Assembly (NCBI RefSeq): GCF_049445855.1
Contig: NZ_JBMSDV010000002.1
Location: 372,001 to 436,000 of the forward strand
DNA length: 64,000 bases
Source of the DNA: JAGOCV01 sp049445855
Lineage (GTDB): Bacteria; Pseudomonadota; Gammaproteobacteria; Burkholderiales; Burkholderiaceae_C
Reading direction: 5' to 3'
The position numbers and the translations under genes are program-made. Numbering within the stretch: the first letter of the stretch is position 1; every line of letters starts with the position of its first letter. Under the pieces are notes generated by a model. It made no database searches and had not been told where the DNA came from. It saw only the letters and a program-made list of their open reading frames with translations. This document shows, one piece after another, positions 51,274-60,972 of the stretch.

Positions 51274-51540
51274 TCAGAGATCGGCGAAGCCGGTGTTGCC
51301 GCTGTGCTCGCGCCGCTGCCAGGCCTCGATCCAGTTCACGGCCCGGCGGCGCAATTCATCGATCACGACGCCTTGATCGGCATGCGAGTGGAGCAGGGAG
51401 AGGCGGCATTTGCGTTCGCCTTCCCGCAGCAACTCGACATAGGCGCCAAGTGCGCTGCCATCCGGCGATGCAACCGAATGGAAGCGCATCGACCAAAGGC
51501 CGAAATCTTCGGTCTGCAGGAGTTTTTCGCTGTCGCTCAT
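51274..51540 (-). CDS. Small conserved-looking protein of unknown function
   Basis: An 88-residue acidic soluble protein with no recognised domain; it contains GLWSMRFHSVAS and AVNWIEAWQRREH. The start at 51540 follows GGGGAA; an in-frame TTG 12 bases upstream is less likely. It converges on the kinase gene with one base between stop codons. Codon use looks like its neighbours. Confidence 0.6.
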   Translation of the reverse strand: MSDSEKLLQTEDFGLWSMRFHSVASPDGSALGAYVELLREGERKCRLSLLHSHADQGVVIDELRRRAVNWIEAWQRREHSGNTGFADL

Positions 51541-51654
51541 GCAATTCCCCAACGCCTGGATTTGTTGTTGTCGAGGCTGTGCCGCCCCGCGAGAAGGAAA
51601 GTGTAACGCCCGGTCTGAAGCCGTAAAGGGGTAAAGCTGGGAAAATGTCGCGCG

Positions 51655-52659
51655 ATGTCACAGCAACCCCAGTCAACCGGATCGCCCCGGCCTCCCGTCA
51701 CCTCCGTCGCGCCCATGATGGACTGGACGGACCGTCACTGCCGCTATCTGCACCGGCTGCTGTCGCGCCACGCCCTGTTGTACACGGAAATGGTGACAAC
51801 CGGCGCGCTGATCCATGGCGATGTGGCGCGGCATCTGCGCTTTCACGATGCGGAGCATCCTGTGGCGCTCCAGCTCGGCGGTAGCGAGCCGGCAGACCTT
51901 GCACACGGCGCGAAGCTCGGCCAGCAATGGGGCTATGACGAGATCAACCTCAATTGCGGCTGTCCGAGCGAGCGCGTGCAGCGCGGGGCGTTCGGCGCCT
52001 GCCTGATGGCCGAACCGACGCTGGTGGCCGATTGCGTGAAGGCCATGGTCGACGTGGTGGACGTGCCGGTCACGGTGAAGCACCGCATCGGCATCGACAG
52101 GATCGAGAGCTACGAGTTCGTGCGCGACTTCGTCGGCACGGTGAGCGAGGCGGGCTGCGACACCTTCATCGTCCATGCGCGCAACGCCTGGCTGCAAGGC
52201 CTGAGCCCGAAGGAGAACCGGGAGGTTCCGCCGCTGCGCTACGACATCGTGCATCGGCTCAAGCGCGAGCTGCCTCACCTGCACATCGCCATCAACGGCG
52301 GCATCGACACACTGGCGCAGATGCGCGAACAGCTGGAGCACCTCGACGGCGTGATGATCGGGCGTGAGGCGTATCACAACCCCTGGTTCCTGGCGGCGTG
52401 GGACGCGCAGTTTCATGGCGCATCCGAGCGCGACATCACGCGGGAGTGGGCCGAAGAGCAGATGGTGGCCTACATGGAGCAGGAGGCGGCGCAGCATGGC
52501 ACCAACTGGTATTCCATCGCGCGGCACATGCTGGGGCTGCGCAATGGTTTGCCGGGTGCCCGCAAGTGGCGCCAGGTGTGGAGCGACCACCGCCTCAAGA
52601 CCTTGCCGGCGCGTGAGGTGATGGCGCTGGCGCGCTCGGGACAGCTTCAGGCCGCGTGA
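51655..52659 (+). CDS. dusA: tRNA-dihydrouridine(20/20a) synthase
   Basis: A 334-residue flavoenzyme that reduces uridines 20 and 20a in the tRNA D loop. The TIM barrel starts SVAPMMDWTDRHCRY, and the catalytic cysteine is in INLNCGCPSERVQ. FMN phosphate binding is around NGGIDTLAQ and GVMIGREAYHNPW, typical of the DusA subgroup. Its end overlaps the convergent dioxygenase gene by 13 bases. Confidence 0.95.
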   Translation: MSQQPQSTGSPRPPVTSVAPMMDWTDRHCRYLHRLLSRHALLYTEMVTTGALIHGDVARHLRFHDAEHPVALQLGGSEPADLAHGAKLGQQWGYDEINLNCGCPSERVQRGAFGACLMAEPTLVADCVKAMVDVVDVPVTVKHRIGIDRIESYEFVRDFVGTVSEAGCDTFIVHARNAWLQGLSPKENREVPPLRYDIVHRLKRELPHLHIAINGGIDTLAQMREQLEHLDGVMIGREAYHNPWFLAAWDAQFHGASERDITREWAEEQMVAYMEQEAAQHGTNWYSIARHMLGLRNGLPGARKWRQVWSDHRLKTLPAREVMALARSGQLQAA

Positions 52660-53525
52660 AGCATCGCCTCGGGCACATCCATGACGGTGGCGCGGCGCAT
52701 GTCCCGGCGTTGTGAAAGGTCATACCGGCGACCGCGATGCAAGGTACATCGGTTGTCCCACATCACAAGATCGCCGACCTGCCATTGGTGCGCATAAACG
52801 AACTCGCGCTGCGTCGCGTGCTCGAGAAGGTCCGCAAGATACATGCGTCCCTCCGCCACCGGCCAGCCGATGATGTGCGTGGCGTGCACACCCACGAACA
52901 AGACCTTCCGACCGGAGCCGGGATGCGTTTCGACAAGCGGCCACGTCACGGGCGGCATCTTGCGCTTCTGCTCCTCGGTATAGGCTTCGTCGCCAAGCAA
53001 CAGCCGGGTATGCAGGGCGTAGTGTTCAGCGCTCAGGCCCTGGATTTCGTCGCGCGTTCGTTGCGAAAGCGCGTCGTAGGCAGCGCGCAGATCTGCGAAT
53101 TCCGTATTGCCGCCCCAGTCCGGGATGGCCACCGCATGCAGCATGGAATAGGCAGCGCGCGGATCCTGGAAAGAACTGTCACTGTGCCAGAGCTGGTTGG
53201 CAAAGCCGGACAAGGCCTTCATCGTTCCCCGGTCCGCGACCTTGCCGTCCGCGTTCAGGTTCGAAATGTCGATGAGCCGCTCGTCGTCCATCCGCTCGGC
53301 GCGCTTGAAAATCCGCTTCAGCCCGATGTCCAGGGGACCGAACGATTCGGCGAAGGCCAACTGCTGCTGCTGGCTGAGCGGCGTGTTGCGCCACACCAGC
53401 ACGGCGTACTGGTTCATCGCCGCGTTGATTGCGTGAATGTCCTTGCGGGCGAGTGGTTGCGTGATGTCGATGCCGCTGGCCTCGGCGGCAAACTGGGAAT
53501 GAAGGGGCTTGAGTTGCAATGTCAT
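52647..53525 (-). CDS. TauD/TfdA-type 2-oxoglutarate dioxygenase
   Basis: A 292-residue Fe(II)/2-oxoglutarate oxygenase. The metal motif is LWHSDSSF (His114, Asp116), with the distal histidine in CTLHRGRRYD and the 2-oxoglutarate arginine in the following RRATV region. Among relatives it looks closest to the TfdA (2,4-D) branch, acting on aryloxy- or sulfo-type substrates. It lies 30 bases after a Bug receptor gene, so the receptor's ligand is probably the substrate. Confidence 0.88.
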   Translation of the reverse strand: MTLQLKPLHSQFAAEASGIDITQPLARKDIHAINAAMNQYAVLVWRNTPLSQQQQLAFAESFGPLDIGLKRIFKRAERMDDERLIDISNLNADGKVADRGTMKALSGFANQLWHSDSSFQDPRAAYSMLHAVAIPDWGGNTEFADLRAAYDALSQRTRDEIQGLSAEHYALHTRLLLGDEAYTEEQKRKMPPVTWPLVETHPGSGRKVLFVGVHATHIIGWPVAEGRMYLADLLEHATQREFVYAHQWQVGDLVMWDNRCTLHRGRRYDLSQRRDMRRATVMDVPEAMLHAA

Positions 53526-53555
53526 GGGTTGTCTTCCGGTTGGGTTCTTGCGTCT

Positions 53556-54545
53556 TCACTCGGCCTGGATGTTCCCGTCGGCGATCACCTTGGACCACTT
53601 CTTCATCTCGGACGAGATGAACGCATCAAACTGCTCGGGTGTCGAGCCCACGGGCGCCAGCGCCATCTCGTGAAGACGCGCCTGGATTTCAGGCATGCGG
53701 AGCACCTTCGCGGTATCGGCTGAAATCTTCTGGACGGTGGCGGTGGGCGTGCCGGCGGGGGCGATGAAGCCGAGCAACGAACTGGCGACGAAGCCCGGCA
53801 ATGATTCGGCCACCGTCGGATACTGCTTCTCGTATCCTGCGACACGCTGGTCGCCAAAGGTCGCGATCATCTTCATCCTGTTGGCCTTGACGTAAGGCAT
53901 GACTGAAAGGAACGGGTCGGTCATCAGGTCGATGCGCCCGGCCATCACCTCCGTGTGGGCGGGTGCACTGCCCTTGAAAGGGGAGTAGAGGATGTCCACC
54001 TTTTCGTTCTTTTTGAGCAGTTCCATCGCCAGGTGGGTGGTGCCGCCGGCGCCGGCGTTCCCGTAGCTCAGCCTGCCGGGGTTGCGTCGTGCGTAGGCGA
54101 TCATCTCGGGCACGGTGTTGAACGGGGCATCGGCTCGTGCGACCAGCGCGAGTTGCATGTCGGCGATTTGCGTTACGCCGCGGATGTCCTTCTGCGTGTC
54201 GTACGGCAGTGATTTGCGCAGCGACGGGTTGACGGTGAATGCCGAGTTGACCAGACCGATCACGTGTCCGTCCGGCGGTGCCTTGGCAACGAAGTCCACG
54301 CCGATGGCCGTGCCGGCCCCGGGCTTGTAGTCGATGACGACCGGCTGCCCCCAGGTTTCCTGCAACTTCTGTGCAATCAGCCGTCCCACCGTGTCCGTCG
54401 GGCCACCGGCAGTAAAGGGAATGATGATCTTGACCGGTCCTTTCGGAAAGTCCTGAGCGACAGCCGGAGCGGGGGAAATTCCCACGCAGATGGCGAACAG
54501 TGCAAACACGGAAAGGCGGCGATTGAATCCAGCGTTTTGTCTCAT
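53556..54545 (-). CDS. Bug-family solute receptor
   Basis: A 329-residue periplasmic receptor. A signal peptide ends near AVAQ (residue 31). The mature start FPKGPVKIIIPFTAGGPTDT and the loop YKPGAGTAIGVDFVAK are Bug hallmarks. No TctA or TctB genes accompany it, so it must share a permease encoded elsewhere. It is divergent from an IclR gene and forms an operon with the TfdA-type gene. Confidence 0.9.
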   Translation of the reverse strand: MRQNAGFNRRLSVFALFAICVGISPAPAVAQDFPKGPVKIIIPFTAGGPTDTVGRLIAQKLQETWGQPVVIDYKPGAGTAIGVDFVAKAPPDGHVIGLVNSAFTVNPSLRKSLPYDTQKDIRGVTQIADMQLALVARADAPFNTVPEMIAYARRNPGRLSYGNAGAGGTTHLAMELLKKNEKVDILYSPFKGSAPAHTEVMAGRIDLMTDPFLSVMPYVKANRMKMIATFGDQRVAGYEKQYPTVAESLPGFVASSLLGFIAPAGTPTATVQKISADTAKVLRMPEIQARLHEMALAPVGSTPEQFDAFISSEMKKWSKVIADGNIQAE

Positions 54546-54557
54546 GGTGGTTTAATT

Positions 54558-54643
54558 AAAATGGAACGTGGTTTCAAAATACTATTCGCTCTGCTTGAGC
54601 CGTATCAATGATTCCCCGGTGGCGCGAACAGATGTTCCATTTT
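54558..54643. promoter_or_regulatory. Candidate IclR sites between Bug and IclR genes
   Basis: TGGAAC-GTG-GTTTCA (54562-54576) is a near palindrome. AAAATGGAAC (54558-54567) recurs inverted as GTTCCATTTT (54634-54643). The two lie in the 117-base divergent promoter region and fit IclR control of both genes. Confidence 0.45.
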
Positions 54644-54662
54644 TCGGGGCAGGGGGTGTTCC

Positions 54663-55448
54663 TTGGCGAAACAAGTGACCGGGCACAAAGATGAAGTGAG
54701 TGCGCTGGCGCGTGGACTCGCGCTCCTGCGTGAGGTCGGGCACGGGGCATATCCGCTCAGCAATCGTGAGCTGGCAGACAAGACGGGCATACCGAAGGCC
54801 ACGGTATCGCGGCTCGCGGCGACGCTGGTGTCGGCGGGATACCTGCGTCAGCATCCGCACAGCGAAAGGTTCAGCCTGGGTCCGGGCGTGGTCGACCTGA
54901 ACAATGCCTATTTGCGCAACTTCGATCTCCGTGGGCATGCGCGCCCGCATCTCGCCGTGCTTGCCGATTTCGCGGGCGTGACTGTCCACCTGTGCGTGCA
55001 AGACGGGCTGGACATGCTGATCGTCGAATCCGTGAGGCCGCAGACGGCGGTGCTGCTGTCGCACATGGACGTGGGCTCGCGGATGACGATCGCTACCTCC
55101 GCTGCGGGGCGCGCCTACCTGGGGATCCTGTCCATGCAGGAGCGCCAGCGGCTGCTCGAACAGATCCGCAGCGCCAGCGCGAAACACTGGCGCTCGCTTC
55201 GCCCGCGGATCGACAGCGCGCTCGCGGACTATGCCGATAACGGATATTGCGCGTCGTTCGGGGAGTGGAATCCGCACATCCACGCGCTCGGTGTCGGGTT
55301 GTCCGGCCCTCGCGGGGAGAAATACGCGATCAGTTGTGGCGGCGCGGCCTACCTGCTTCCGGAGGAGGACATGCGACAGCGCGTGGCCCCGAAAATGCTC
55401 GAGATCGCGAGGGTGATCTCGGCAGAGATCGGCGCACCCGCTGTCTAG
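54663..55448 (+). CDS. IclR family regulator 3 (TTG start)
   Basis: A 261-residue regulator with the winged helix LSNRELADKTGIPKATVSRL and an IclR effector domain (LCVQDGLDMLIVESVRPQTA, ATSAAGRAYL). It is not close to the pair at 16137 and 18960. The start codon is TTG at 54663 with GGGGG upstream; the nearby ATG at 54632 is out of frame. It is divergent from the Bug/TfdA operon. Its last four bases overlap the convergent GntR gene. Confidence 0.88.
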   Translation: MAKQVTGHKDEVSALARGLALLREVGHGAYPLSNRELADKTGIPKATVSRLAATLVSAGYLRQHPHSERFSLGPGVVDLNNAYLRNFDLRGHARPHLAVLADFAGVTVHLCVQDGLDMLIVESVRPQTAVLLSHMDVGSRMTIATSAAGRAYLGILSMQERQRLLEQIRSASAKHWRSLRPRIDSALADYADNGYCASFGEWNPHIHALGVGLSGPRGEKYAISCGGAAYLLPEEDMRQRVAPKMLEIARVISAEIGAPAV

Positions 55449-56080
55449 GCCGCCGCTTCCAGCCCGTTCGCAAAGTGCTCCTGCATGCGCTGCATGGCGA
55501 GCGATGCATTGCGCGCCATGAGTGCGGCCACGACGGCGCGGTGCTCGGCCAGCGATTCCTCGACCCGGCCCGCCTTCAGCAGCGAGTTGTGCCGGTTCAA
55601 CTTCATCACCTTGCGCAGGTCGGCCACCATCTGGTCACGCCAGCGGTTGTCGGCGATGGCCAGCAGCTTCATGTGGAAGCGCTCGTTGATCTCGAAGAAC
55701 TTTTCGCGGTCGTCGACGGCTTTTTCCAGCTTGTCGTGCAGTGACTGCAGCTCTTTCAATTGCGCATCGGTCGCGCGCTGGGCCACCACGCCGGCCGCAT
55801 CGGATTCGAGCAGCGAGAGCAGGTGGTAGACCTCGGAGAGGTCGCGCTCCGAAACTTCCGTCACATAGGCGCCACGGCGCACCTTCATCGTCACCAGACC
55901 TTCGGCAGCCAGCACCTTGATGGCTTCACGCAGGGGCGTTCGGCTGATGCCGTATTCCTGGGCGAGCTTCATTTCATCGATCCAGCTGCCGGGCTCCAGC
56001 TCACGCCGGAAGATGCGCTGTCGAAGCAGCTCCGCCACCTCTTCGTAGAGGGCGCGGGGGGTCAGGGTGACGGCGGACAT
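55445..56080 (-). CDS. GntR/FadR-type (FCD) regulator next to the propionate genes
   Basis: A 211-residue regulator. Winged helix: RIFRRELEPGSWIDEMKLAQ and YGISRTPLREAIKVL; wing MKVRRGAYV. FCD domain with FHMKLLAIADN and EHRAVVAALMARN, the usual metal/effector histidines. It is divergent from the methylmalonyl-CoA mutase operon across 105 bases holding a quasi-palindrome, so it probably controls propionate catabolism. Confidence 0.9.
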   Translation of the reverse strand: MSAVTLTPRALYEEVAELLRQRIFRRELEPGSWIDEMKLAQEYGISRTPLREAIKVLAAEGLVTMKVRRGAYVTEVSERDLSEVYHLLSLLESDAAGVVAQRATDAQLKELQSLHDKLEKAVDDREKFFEINERFHMKLLAIADNRWRDQMVADLRKVMKLNRHNSLLKAGRVEESLAEHRAVVAALMARNASLAMQRMQEHFANGLEAAA

Positions 56081-56110
56081 GGCGGCGAGTGTAGCCGATC
56101 AAAAATTCTG

Positions 56111-56128
56111 CATCAATAATTATGAATG
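56111..56128. promoter_or_regulatory. Quasi-palindrome before the mutase gene
   Basis: CATCAATAATTATGAATG has the form CATnnATAATTATnnATG. It lies just upstream of a possible -10 (TAGAAT, 56132-56137), between divergent GntR and mutase genes; a candidate GntR operator. Confidence 0.4.
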
Positions 56129-56185
56129 ACGTAGAATCCCGCAGGTTTTATATGCACCGCAGCATCCACGCCGCGCCAACGCCTT

Positions 56186-58369
56186 ATGTCCACGCCCGAC
56201 AAGTCCGCCAAGCCCGAAACTGATGCGCCGACCTACGCCGTACCCGGCGTGGACGCCTGGGCGAAGTCTGCCGCCAGGTCCGCGCCCGAGGGCGACGTAA
56301 ACCGCCTCAACTGGCAGACGCCCGAAGGCCTCACCGTCAAGCCGTTGTACACCGCGCAGGATGTGCAGGGCCTTGCGCATGCCAACACGCTGCCGGGCTT
56401 CGAGCCGTTCATCCGGGGTCCACAAGCCACGATGTATGCGGCGCGCCCCTGGACGATCCGCCAGTACGCGGGCTTCTCCACCGCCGAGGAGTCCAATGCG
56501 TTCTACCGCAAGGCGCTGGCCGCAGGCGGGCAGGGCGTGAGCGTGGCGTTCGACCTGGCGACGCACCGTGGCTACGACAGCGACCATCCGCGGGTGACGG
56601 GCGACGTGGGCAAGGCCGGCGTGGCCATCGACAGCGTGGAAGACATGAAGATCCTGTTCGACGGCATTCCGCTGGACAAGGTGTCGGTGTCGATGACGAT
56701 GAACGGCGCGGTGCTGCCGGTACTCGCGGGCTACGTGGTCGCGGCCGAAGAGCAGGGTGTGCCGCAGGACAAGCTCAGCGGGACCATCCAGAACGACATC
56801 CTCAAGGAGTTCATGGTCCGCAACACGTACATCTATCCGCCGCAGCCGAGCATGCGCATCATCGGCGACATCATCGAGTACACGGCGAAGAACATGCCGA
56901 AGTTCAACTCGATCTCGATCAGCGGCTATCACATGCAGGAAGCCGGTGCCAACCAGGCACTCGAACTCGCGTTCACACTGGCCGACGGCAAGGAGTACGT
57001 GAAGACGGCGCTGGCCAAGGGCCTGGATGTGGACGACTTCGCGGGCCGCCTGTCGTTCTTCTGGGCGATCGGCATGAACTTCTATCTGGAGATCGCCAAG
57101 ATGCGCGCGGCGCGCCTCTTGTGGTGGCGCATCATGAAGGGCTTCGATCCGAAGAACCCCAAGAGCCTGATGCTGCGTACGCACTGCCAGACCAGCGGCT
57201 GGAGCCTGACCGAGCAGGACCCGTACAACAACGTGGTGCGTACCACTATCGAGGCGATGGCGGCTGTCTTCGGCGGCACGCAAAGCCTGCACACCAACAG
57301 CTTCGACGAAGCGATCGCGCTGCCCACCGAGTTCAGCGCGCGCATCGCGCGCAACACGCAGCTCATCATCCAGGAAGAGACGCACATCACCAACGTGATC
57401 GACCCGTGGGCGGGCAGCTACATGATGGAGAAGCTCACGCAGGACATGGCCGACAAGGCGTGGGAAATCATCGAGGAAGTGGAGGCCATGGGCGGCATGA
57501 CGCGTGCCGTCGATTCCGGCTGGGCCAAGCTGAAGATCGAGGCGAGCGCCGCAGAAAAGCAGGCGCGCATCGACTCTGGCAAGGACGTGATCGTCGGCGT
57601 CAACAAGTACAAGCTCAGGCAGGAAGATGCGATCGACATCCTCGAAGTTGACAACGTCAAGGTACGCGAGAGCCAGATCGACCGGTTGAACCGCATCAAG
57701 GCATCGCGCGATACTGCGAAGGTGCAGGTGGCGCTGGATGCATTGACTGCCGCCGCTGAAGAAGGCTCGGGCAACCTGCTCGATTTGTCCATCCGGGCGA
57801 TCCGCCTGCGCGCGACAGTGGGCGAGGTGAGCGATGCGCTGGAGAAGGTCTTCGGGCGCCATCGCGCCGATACGCAAAAGGTGACCGGTGTGTACGCAGC
57901 AGCTTACGACTCGGCCGAGGGCTGGGAAAAACTCAAGACCGAGATCGCGGAGTTCGCGGAAGCGCAAGGCCGCCGTCCGCGCGTGATGATCGCCAAGCTC
58001 GGCCAGGACGGGCACGACCGTGGCGCCAAGGTGGTGGCGACGGCGTTCGCCGATCTCGGCTTCGACGTGGACATGGGGCCGCTTTTCCAGACGCCGGAAG
58101 AATGCGCGCGCCAGGCCATCGAGAACGACGTGCATGCGGTCGGCGTGTCCACGCTCGCTGCAGGGCACAAGACGCTGGTGCCTGCGATCATCCAGGCGCT
58201 GAAGGACCAGGGCGCTGACGACATCATCGTGTTTGTCGGCGGCGTGATTCCGCGCCAGGACTACGACTATCTCTACGAAGCCGGCGTGAAGGGCGTGTAC
58301 GGTCCCGGCACGCCGATCCCGGCCAGCGCGAAGGATGTGCTCGAGCAGATCCGGAAAGCCATCGGGTGA
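56186..58369 (+). CDS. scpA: Methylmalonyl-CoA mutase, single-chain type
   Basis: A 727-residue adenosylcobalamin enzyme that converts (R)-methylmalonyl-CoA to succinyl-CoA. The N-terminal TIM barrel binds CoA (GLTVKPLYTAQDV, then GFSTAEESNAFY); the C-terminal B12 domain has the ligand histidine in KLGQDGHDRGAKV. Catalytic and barrel segments (HCQTSGWSLTEQDPYNN) are intact and the length fits the catalytic subunit. It heads the propionyl-CoA operon and overlaps meaB by four bases. Confidence 0.95.
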   Translation: MSTPDKSAKPETDAPTYAVPGVDAWAKSAARSAPEGDVNRLNWQTPEGLTVKPLYTAQDVQGLAHANTLPGFEPFIRGPQATMYAARPWTIRQYAGFSTAEESNAFYRKALAAGGQGVSVAFDLATHRGYDSDHPRVTGDVGKAGVAIDSVEDMKILFDGIPLDKVSVSMTMNGAVLPVLAGYVVAAEEQGVPQDKLSGTIQNDILKEFMVRNTYIYPPQPSMRIIGDIIEYTAKNMPKFNSISISGYHMQEAGANQALELAFTLADGKEYVKTALAKGLDVDDFAGRLSFFWAIGMNFYLEIAKMRAARLLWWRIMKGFDPKNPKSLMLRTHCQTSGWSLTEQDPYNNVVRTTIEAMAAVFGGTQSLHTNSFDEAIALPTEFSARIARNTQLIIQEETHITNVIDPWAGSYMMEKLTQDMADKAWEIIEEVEAMGGMTRAVDSGWAKLKIEASAAEKQARIDSGKDVIVGVNKYKLRQEDAIDILEVDNVKVRESQIDRLNRIKASRDTAKVQVALDALTAAAEEGSGNLLDLSIRAIRLRATVGEVSDALEKVFGRHRADTQKVTGVYAAAYDSAEGWEKLKTEIAEFAEAQGRRPRVMIAKLGQDGHDRGAKVVATAFADLGFDVDMGPLFQTPEECARQAIENDVHAVGVSTLAAGHKTLVPAIIQALKDQGADDIIVFVGGVIPRQDYDYLYEAGVKGVYGPGTPIPASAKDVLEQIRKAIG

Positions 58370-59385
58370 CCCCGTCCGGGTTGATGCAGTCCTTGCGCGG
58401 CGATGATGCGGCCGCGCAGCGGCGCGGCATGGCCAAGGCCATCACGCTGCTGGAGTCGACACGCGCGGACCATCGCGCGCAGGCGGACGAACTGCTCTCT
58501 GCGTTGTTGCCACACACAGGCGGCGCGTTCCGCTTGGGCATCAGCGGTGTGCCGGGTGTGGGCAAGTCGACGTTCATCGAAGCGCTGGGTCTTTTTCTGA
58601 TTGACCGGGGGCATCGCGTGGCGGTGCTGACCATCGACCCGTCGTCAACCGTGTCGGGCGGCTCCATCCTCGGCGACAAGACGCGGATGGAGAAGCTGTC
58701 GGTGCACGAGAAGGCCTACATCCGCCCGAGCCCGTCGAGCGGCACGCTCGGTGGCGTGGCCGAGAAGACGCGCGAGTCGATGATGGTCTGCGAAGCGGCG
58801 GGCTACGACGTGGTGATCGTCGAGACCGTGGGCGTGGGCCAGAGCGAGACGGCGGTCGCAGGCATGACGGACATGTTCTGCCTGCTGCAGCTGCCCAATG
58901 CGGGCGACGACCTGCAGGCCATCAAGAAGGGTGTGATGGAGCTGGCCGACCTCGTGGTCATCAACAAGGCCGACATCGACCGCGACGCCGCGACGCGTGC
59001 CGAGGCGCAGATCACCTCCGCATTGCGGCTGCTGGGGCTGCACGGCAACCCTGACCATGCGCATCACGACGAGCGTCTCTGGCATCCGCAGGTGCTGCAG
59101 ATCAGCGCCTTGCTGGGCACGGGCGTGGATGCGTTCTGGTCTGCGGTGGAGACATTCCGCAAGCTGCAGACCGGCAGCGGCCGTCTGCAAGCGCGGCGCA
59201 GCCAACAGGCCCTCGCCTGGATGGGCGAACGGATCGAGGCGGGGTTGAAGCAACGCTTCAGAAGCCATGCGTCGGTGCGCGCGGCGCTGCCTTCCGTCAC
59301 CGCCGAAGTTGCTGCGGGGCGCCTGCCAGCATCGACGGCCGCGCGCCAGTTGCTGGGCCTGCTCGACGGCCCCCCGACGAACTGA
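58366..59385 (+). CDS. meaB: Mutase chaperone GTPase (MeaB/ArgK, GTG start)
   Basis: A 339-residue G3E-family GTPase that loads and protects cobalamin in methylmalonyl-CoA mutase. Walker A is GVPGVGKST (residues 61-69); other motifs are DPSS, the ETVGVGQSE switch and NKAD for guanine. Older annotations as ArgK (arginine transport) are outdated. It starts with GTG overlapping the mutase stop (GTGA). Confidence 0.93.
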   Translation: MTPSGLMQSLRGDDAAAQRRGMAKAITLLESTRADHRAQADELLSALLPHTGGAFRLGISGVPGVGKSTFIEALGLFLIDRGHRVAVLTIDPSSTVSGGSILGDKTRMEKLSVHEKAYIRPSPSSGTLGGVAEKTRESMMVCEAAGYDVVIVETVGVGQSETAVAGMTDMFCLLQLPNAGDDLQAIKKGVMELADLVVINKADIDRDAATRAEAQITSALRLLGLHGNPDHAHHDERLWHPQVLQISALLGTGVDAFWSAVETFRKLQTGSGRLQARRSQQALAWMGERIEAGLKQRFRSHASVRAALPSVTAEVAAGRLPASTAARQLLGLLDGPPTN

Positions 59386-59424
59386 ATCCAAACGACAACA
59401 GACATTCATCCGGAGTCAATCGAC

Positions 59425-60957
59425 ATGCAGGACATCCTCGAACAACTGGAAAAGAAGCGTGCTGCCGCCCGTCTGGGTGGTGGGCAGAAGCGCATCGACG
59501 CGCAGCACAGGAAGGGCAAGCTCACGGCACGTGAACGCATCGAGCTGCTGCTGGACGACGGCACCTTCGAGGAGTGGGACATGTTCGTAGAGCACCGCTC
59601 AGTCGACTTCGGCATGGCCGAGCAGAAGATTCCGGGGGATGGGGTCGTTACCGGCTACGGCATGATCAACGGCCGCCTCGCCTTCATCTTCAGCCAGGAC
59701 TTCACCGTGTTCGGCGGCGCGCTGTCCGAGGCACATGCCGAAAAGATCTGCAAGGTGATGGACCAGGCCATGAAAGTTGGCGTACCGGTGATCGGCCTGA
59801 ACGACTCGGGCGGTGCACGCATCCAGGAAGGCGTGGCGTCGCTCGGCGGCTATGCCGACGTGTTCCAGCGCAACGTGATGGCTTCTGGTGTGGTGCCGCA
59901 GATCAGCATGGTCATGGGGCCGTGCGCGGGCGGTGCGGTGTATTCACCGGCCATGACCGACTTCATCTTCATGGTGAAGGATTCGAGCTACATGTTCGTC
60001 ACCGGCCCCGAAGTGGTGAAGACCGTGACGCACGAAGAGGTCACTGCGGAAGAACTCGGTGGTGCCAGCACGCACACCACGCGCAGCGGCGTGGCCGACA
60101 TGGCGTTCGAGAACGATGTGGAGGCGCTGATGATGTTGCGCCGCCTCTACAACTACCTGCCGCTCAACAACCGCGAAAAGCCGCCGGTTCGTGCCAGCGG
60201 CGACCCGGCCGACCGCGCCGACGCGTCGCTCGACACGCTGGTGCCCGACAACCCGAACAAGCCCTACGACATGAAGGAGCTCATCACCAAGGTCGTGGAC
60301 GACGGCGACTTCTTCGAGCTGCAGCCCGACTACGCGAAGAACATTGTCATCGGCTTTGCGCGCATGGACGGGCAGTCGGTCGGCATCGTCGCGAACCAGC
60401 CGCTGGTGCTGGCGGGGTGCCTCGACATCAAGAGCAGCATCAAGGCCGCGCGCTTCGTGCGCTTCTGCGATGCATTCAACATTCCCGTGGTGACCTTTGT
60501 CGATGTGCCCGGCTTCATGCCTGGCACGTCGCAGGAATACGGCGGCATCATCAAGCACGGCGCGAAGCTGCTCTACGCGTATGCCGAGTGCACCGTGCCG
60601 AAGATCACGGTCATCACGCGCAAGGCCTACGGCGGCGCCTATGACGTGATGTCGTCCAAACACTTGCGTGGCGACGTGAACCTTGCCTGGCCCAACGCCG
60701 AGATAGCGGTGATGGGTGCGAAAGGCGCGGTGGAGATCATCTTCCGCGAAGACAAGAACGACCCGGTGAAACTCGCTGCACGCGAAGCCGAGTACAAGGC
60801 CCGCTTTGCCAACCCGTTCGTCGCCGGCAGCCGTGGCTACATCGACGACGTGATCCTGCCCCACGAAACGCGCAAGCGCATCTGCCGCTCGCTCGCGATG
60901 CTCAAGGACAAGAAGCTCGAGAACCCGTGGCGCAAGCACGGGAACATTCCGTTGTGA
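59425..60957 (+). CDS. pccB: Propionyl-CoA carboxylase, beta (carboxyltransferase) subunit
   Basis: A 510-residue carboxyltransferase that moves carboxyl from biotin to propionyl-CoA, giving (S)-methylmalonyl-CoA. Both crotonase-like halves are present: GLNDSGGARIQEGVASLGGY with PCAGGAVYSPAMTDF, and VDVPGFMPGTSQEYGGIIKH with the oxyanion-type RKAYGGAYDVM. Length fits PccB. It begins 39 bases after meaB and is separated from pccA by a repeat element. Confidence 0.95.
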   Translation: MQDILEQLEKKRAAARLGGGQKRIDAQHRKGKLTARERIELLLDDGTFEEWDMFVEHRSVDFGMAEQKIPGDGVVTGYGMINGRLAFIFSQDFTVFGGALSEAHAEKICKVMDQAMKVGVPVIGLNDSGGARIQEGVASLGGYADVFQRNVMASGVVPQISMVMGPCAGGAVYSPAMTDFIFMVKDSSYMFVTGPEVVKTVTHEEVTAEELGGASTHTTRSGVADMAFENDVEALMMLRRLYNYLPLNNREKPPVRASGDPADRADASLDTLVPDNPNKPYDMKELITKVVDDGDFFELQPDYAKNIVIGFARMDGQSVGIVANQPLVLAGCLDIKSSIKAARFVRFCDAFNIPVVTFVDVPGFMPGTSQEYGGIIKHGAKLLYAYAECTVPKITVITRKAYGGAYDVMSSKHLRGDVNLAWPNAEIAVMGAKGAVEIIFREDKNDPVKLAAREAEYKARFANPFVAGSRGYIDDVILPHETRKRICRSLAMLKDKKLENPWRKHGNIPL

Positions 60958-60972
60958 ACGCCCACCCCCGAT

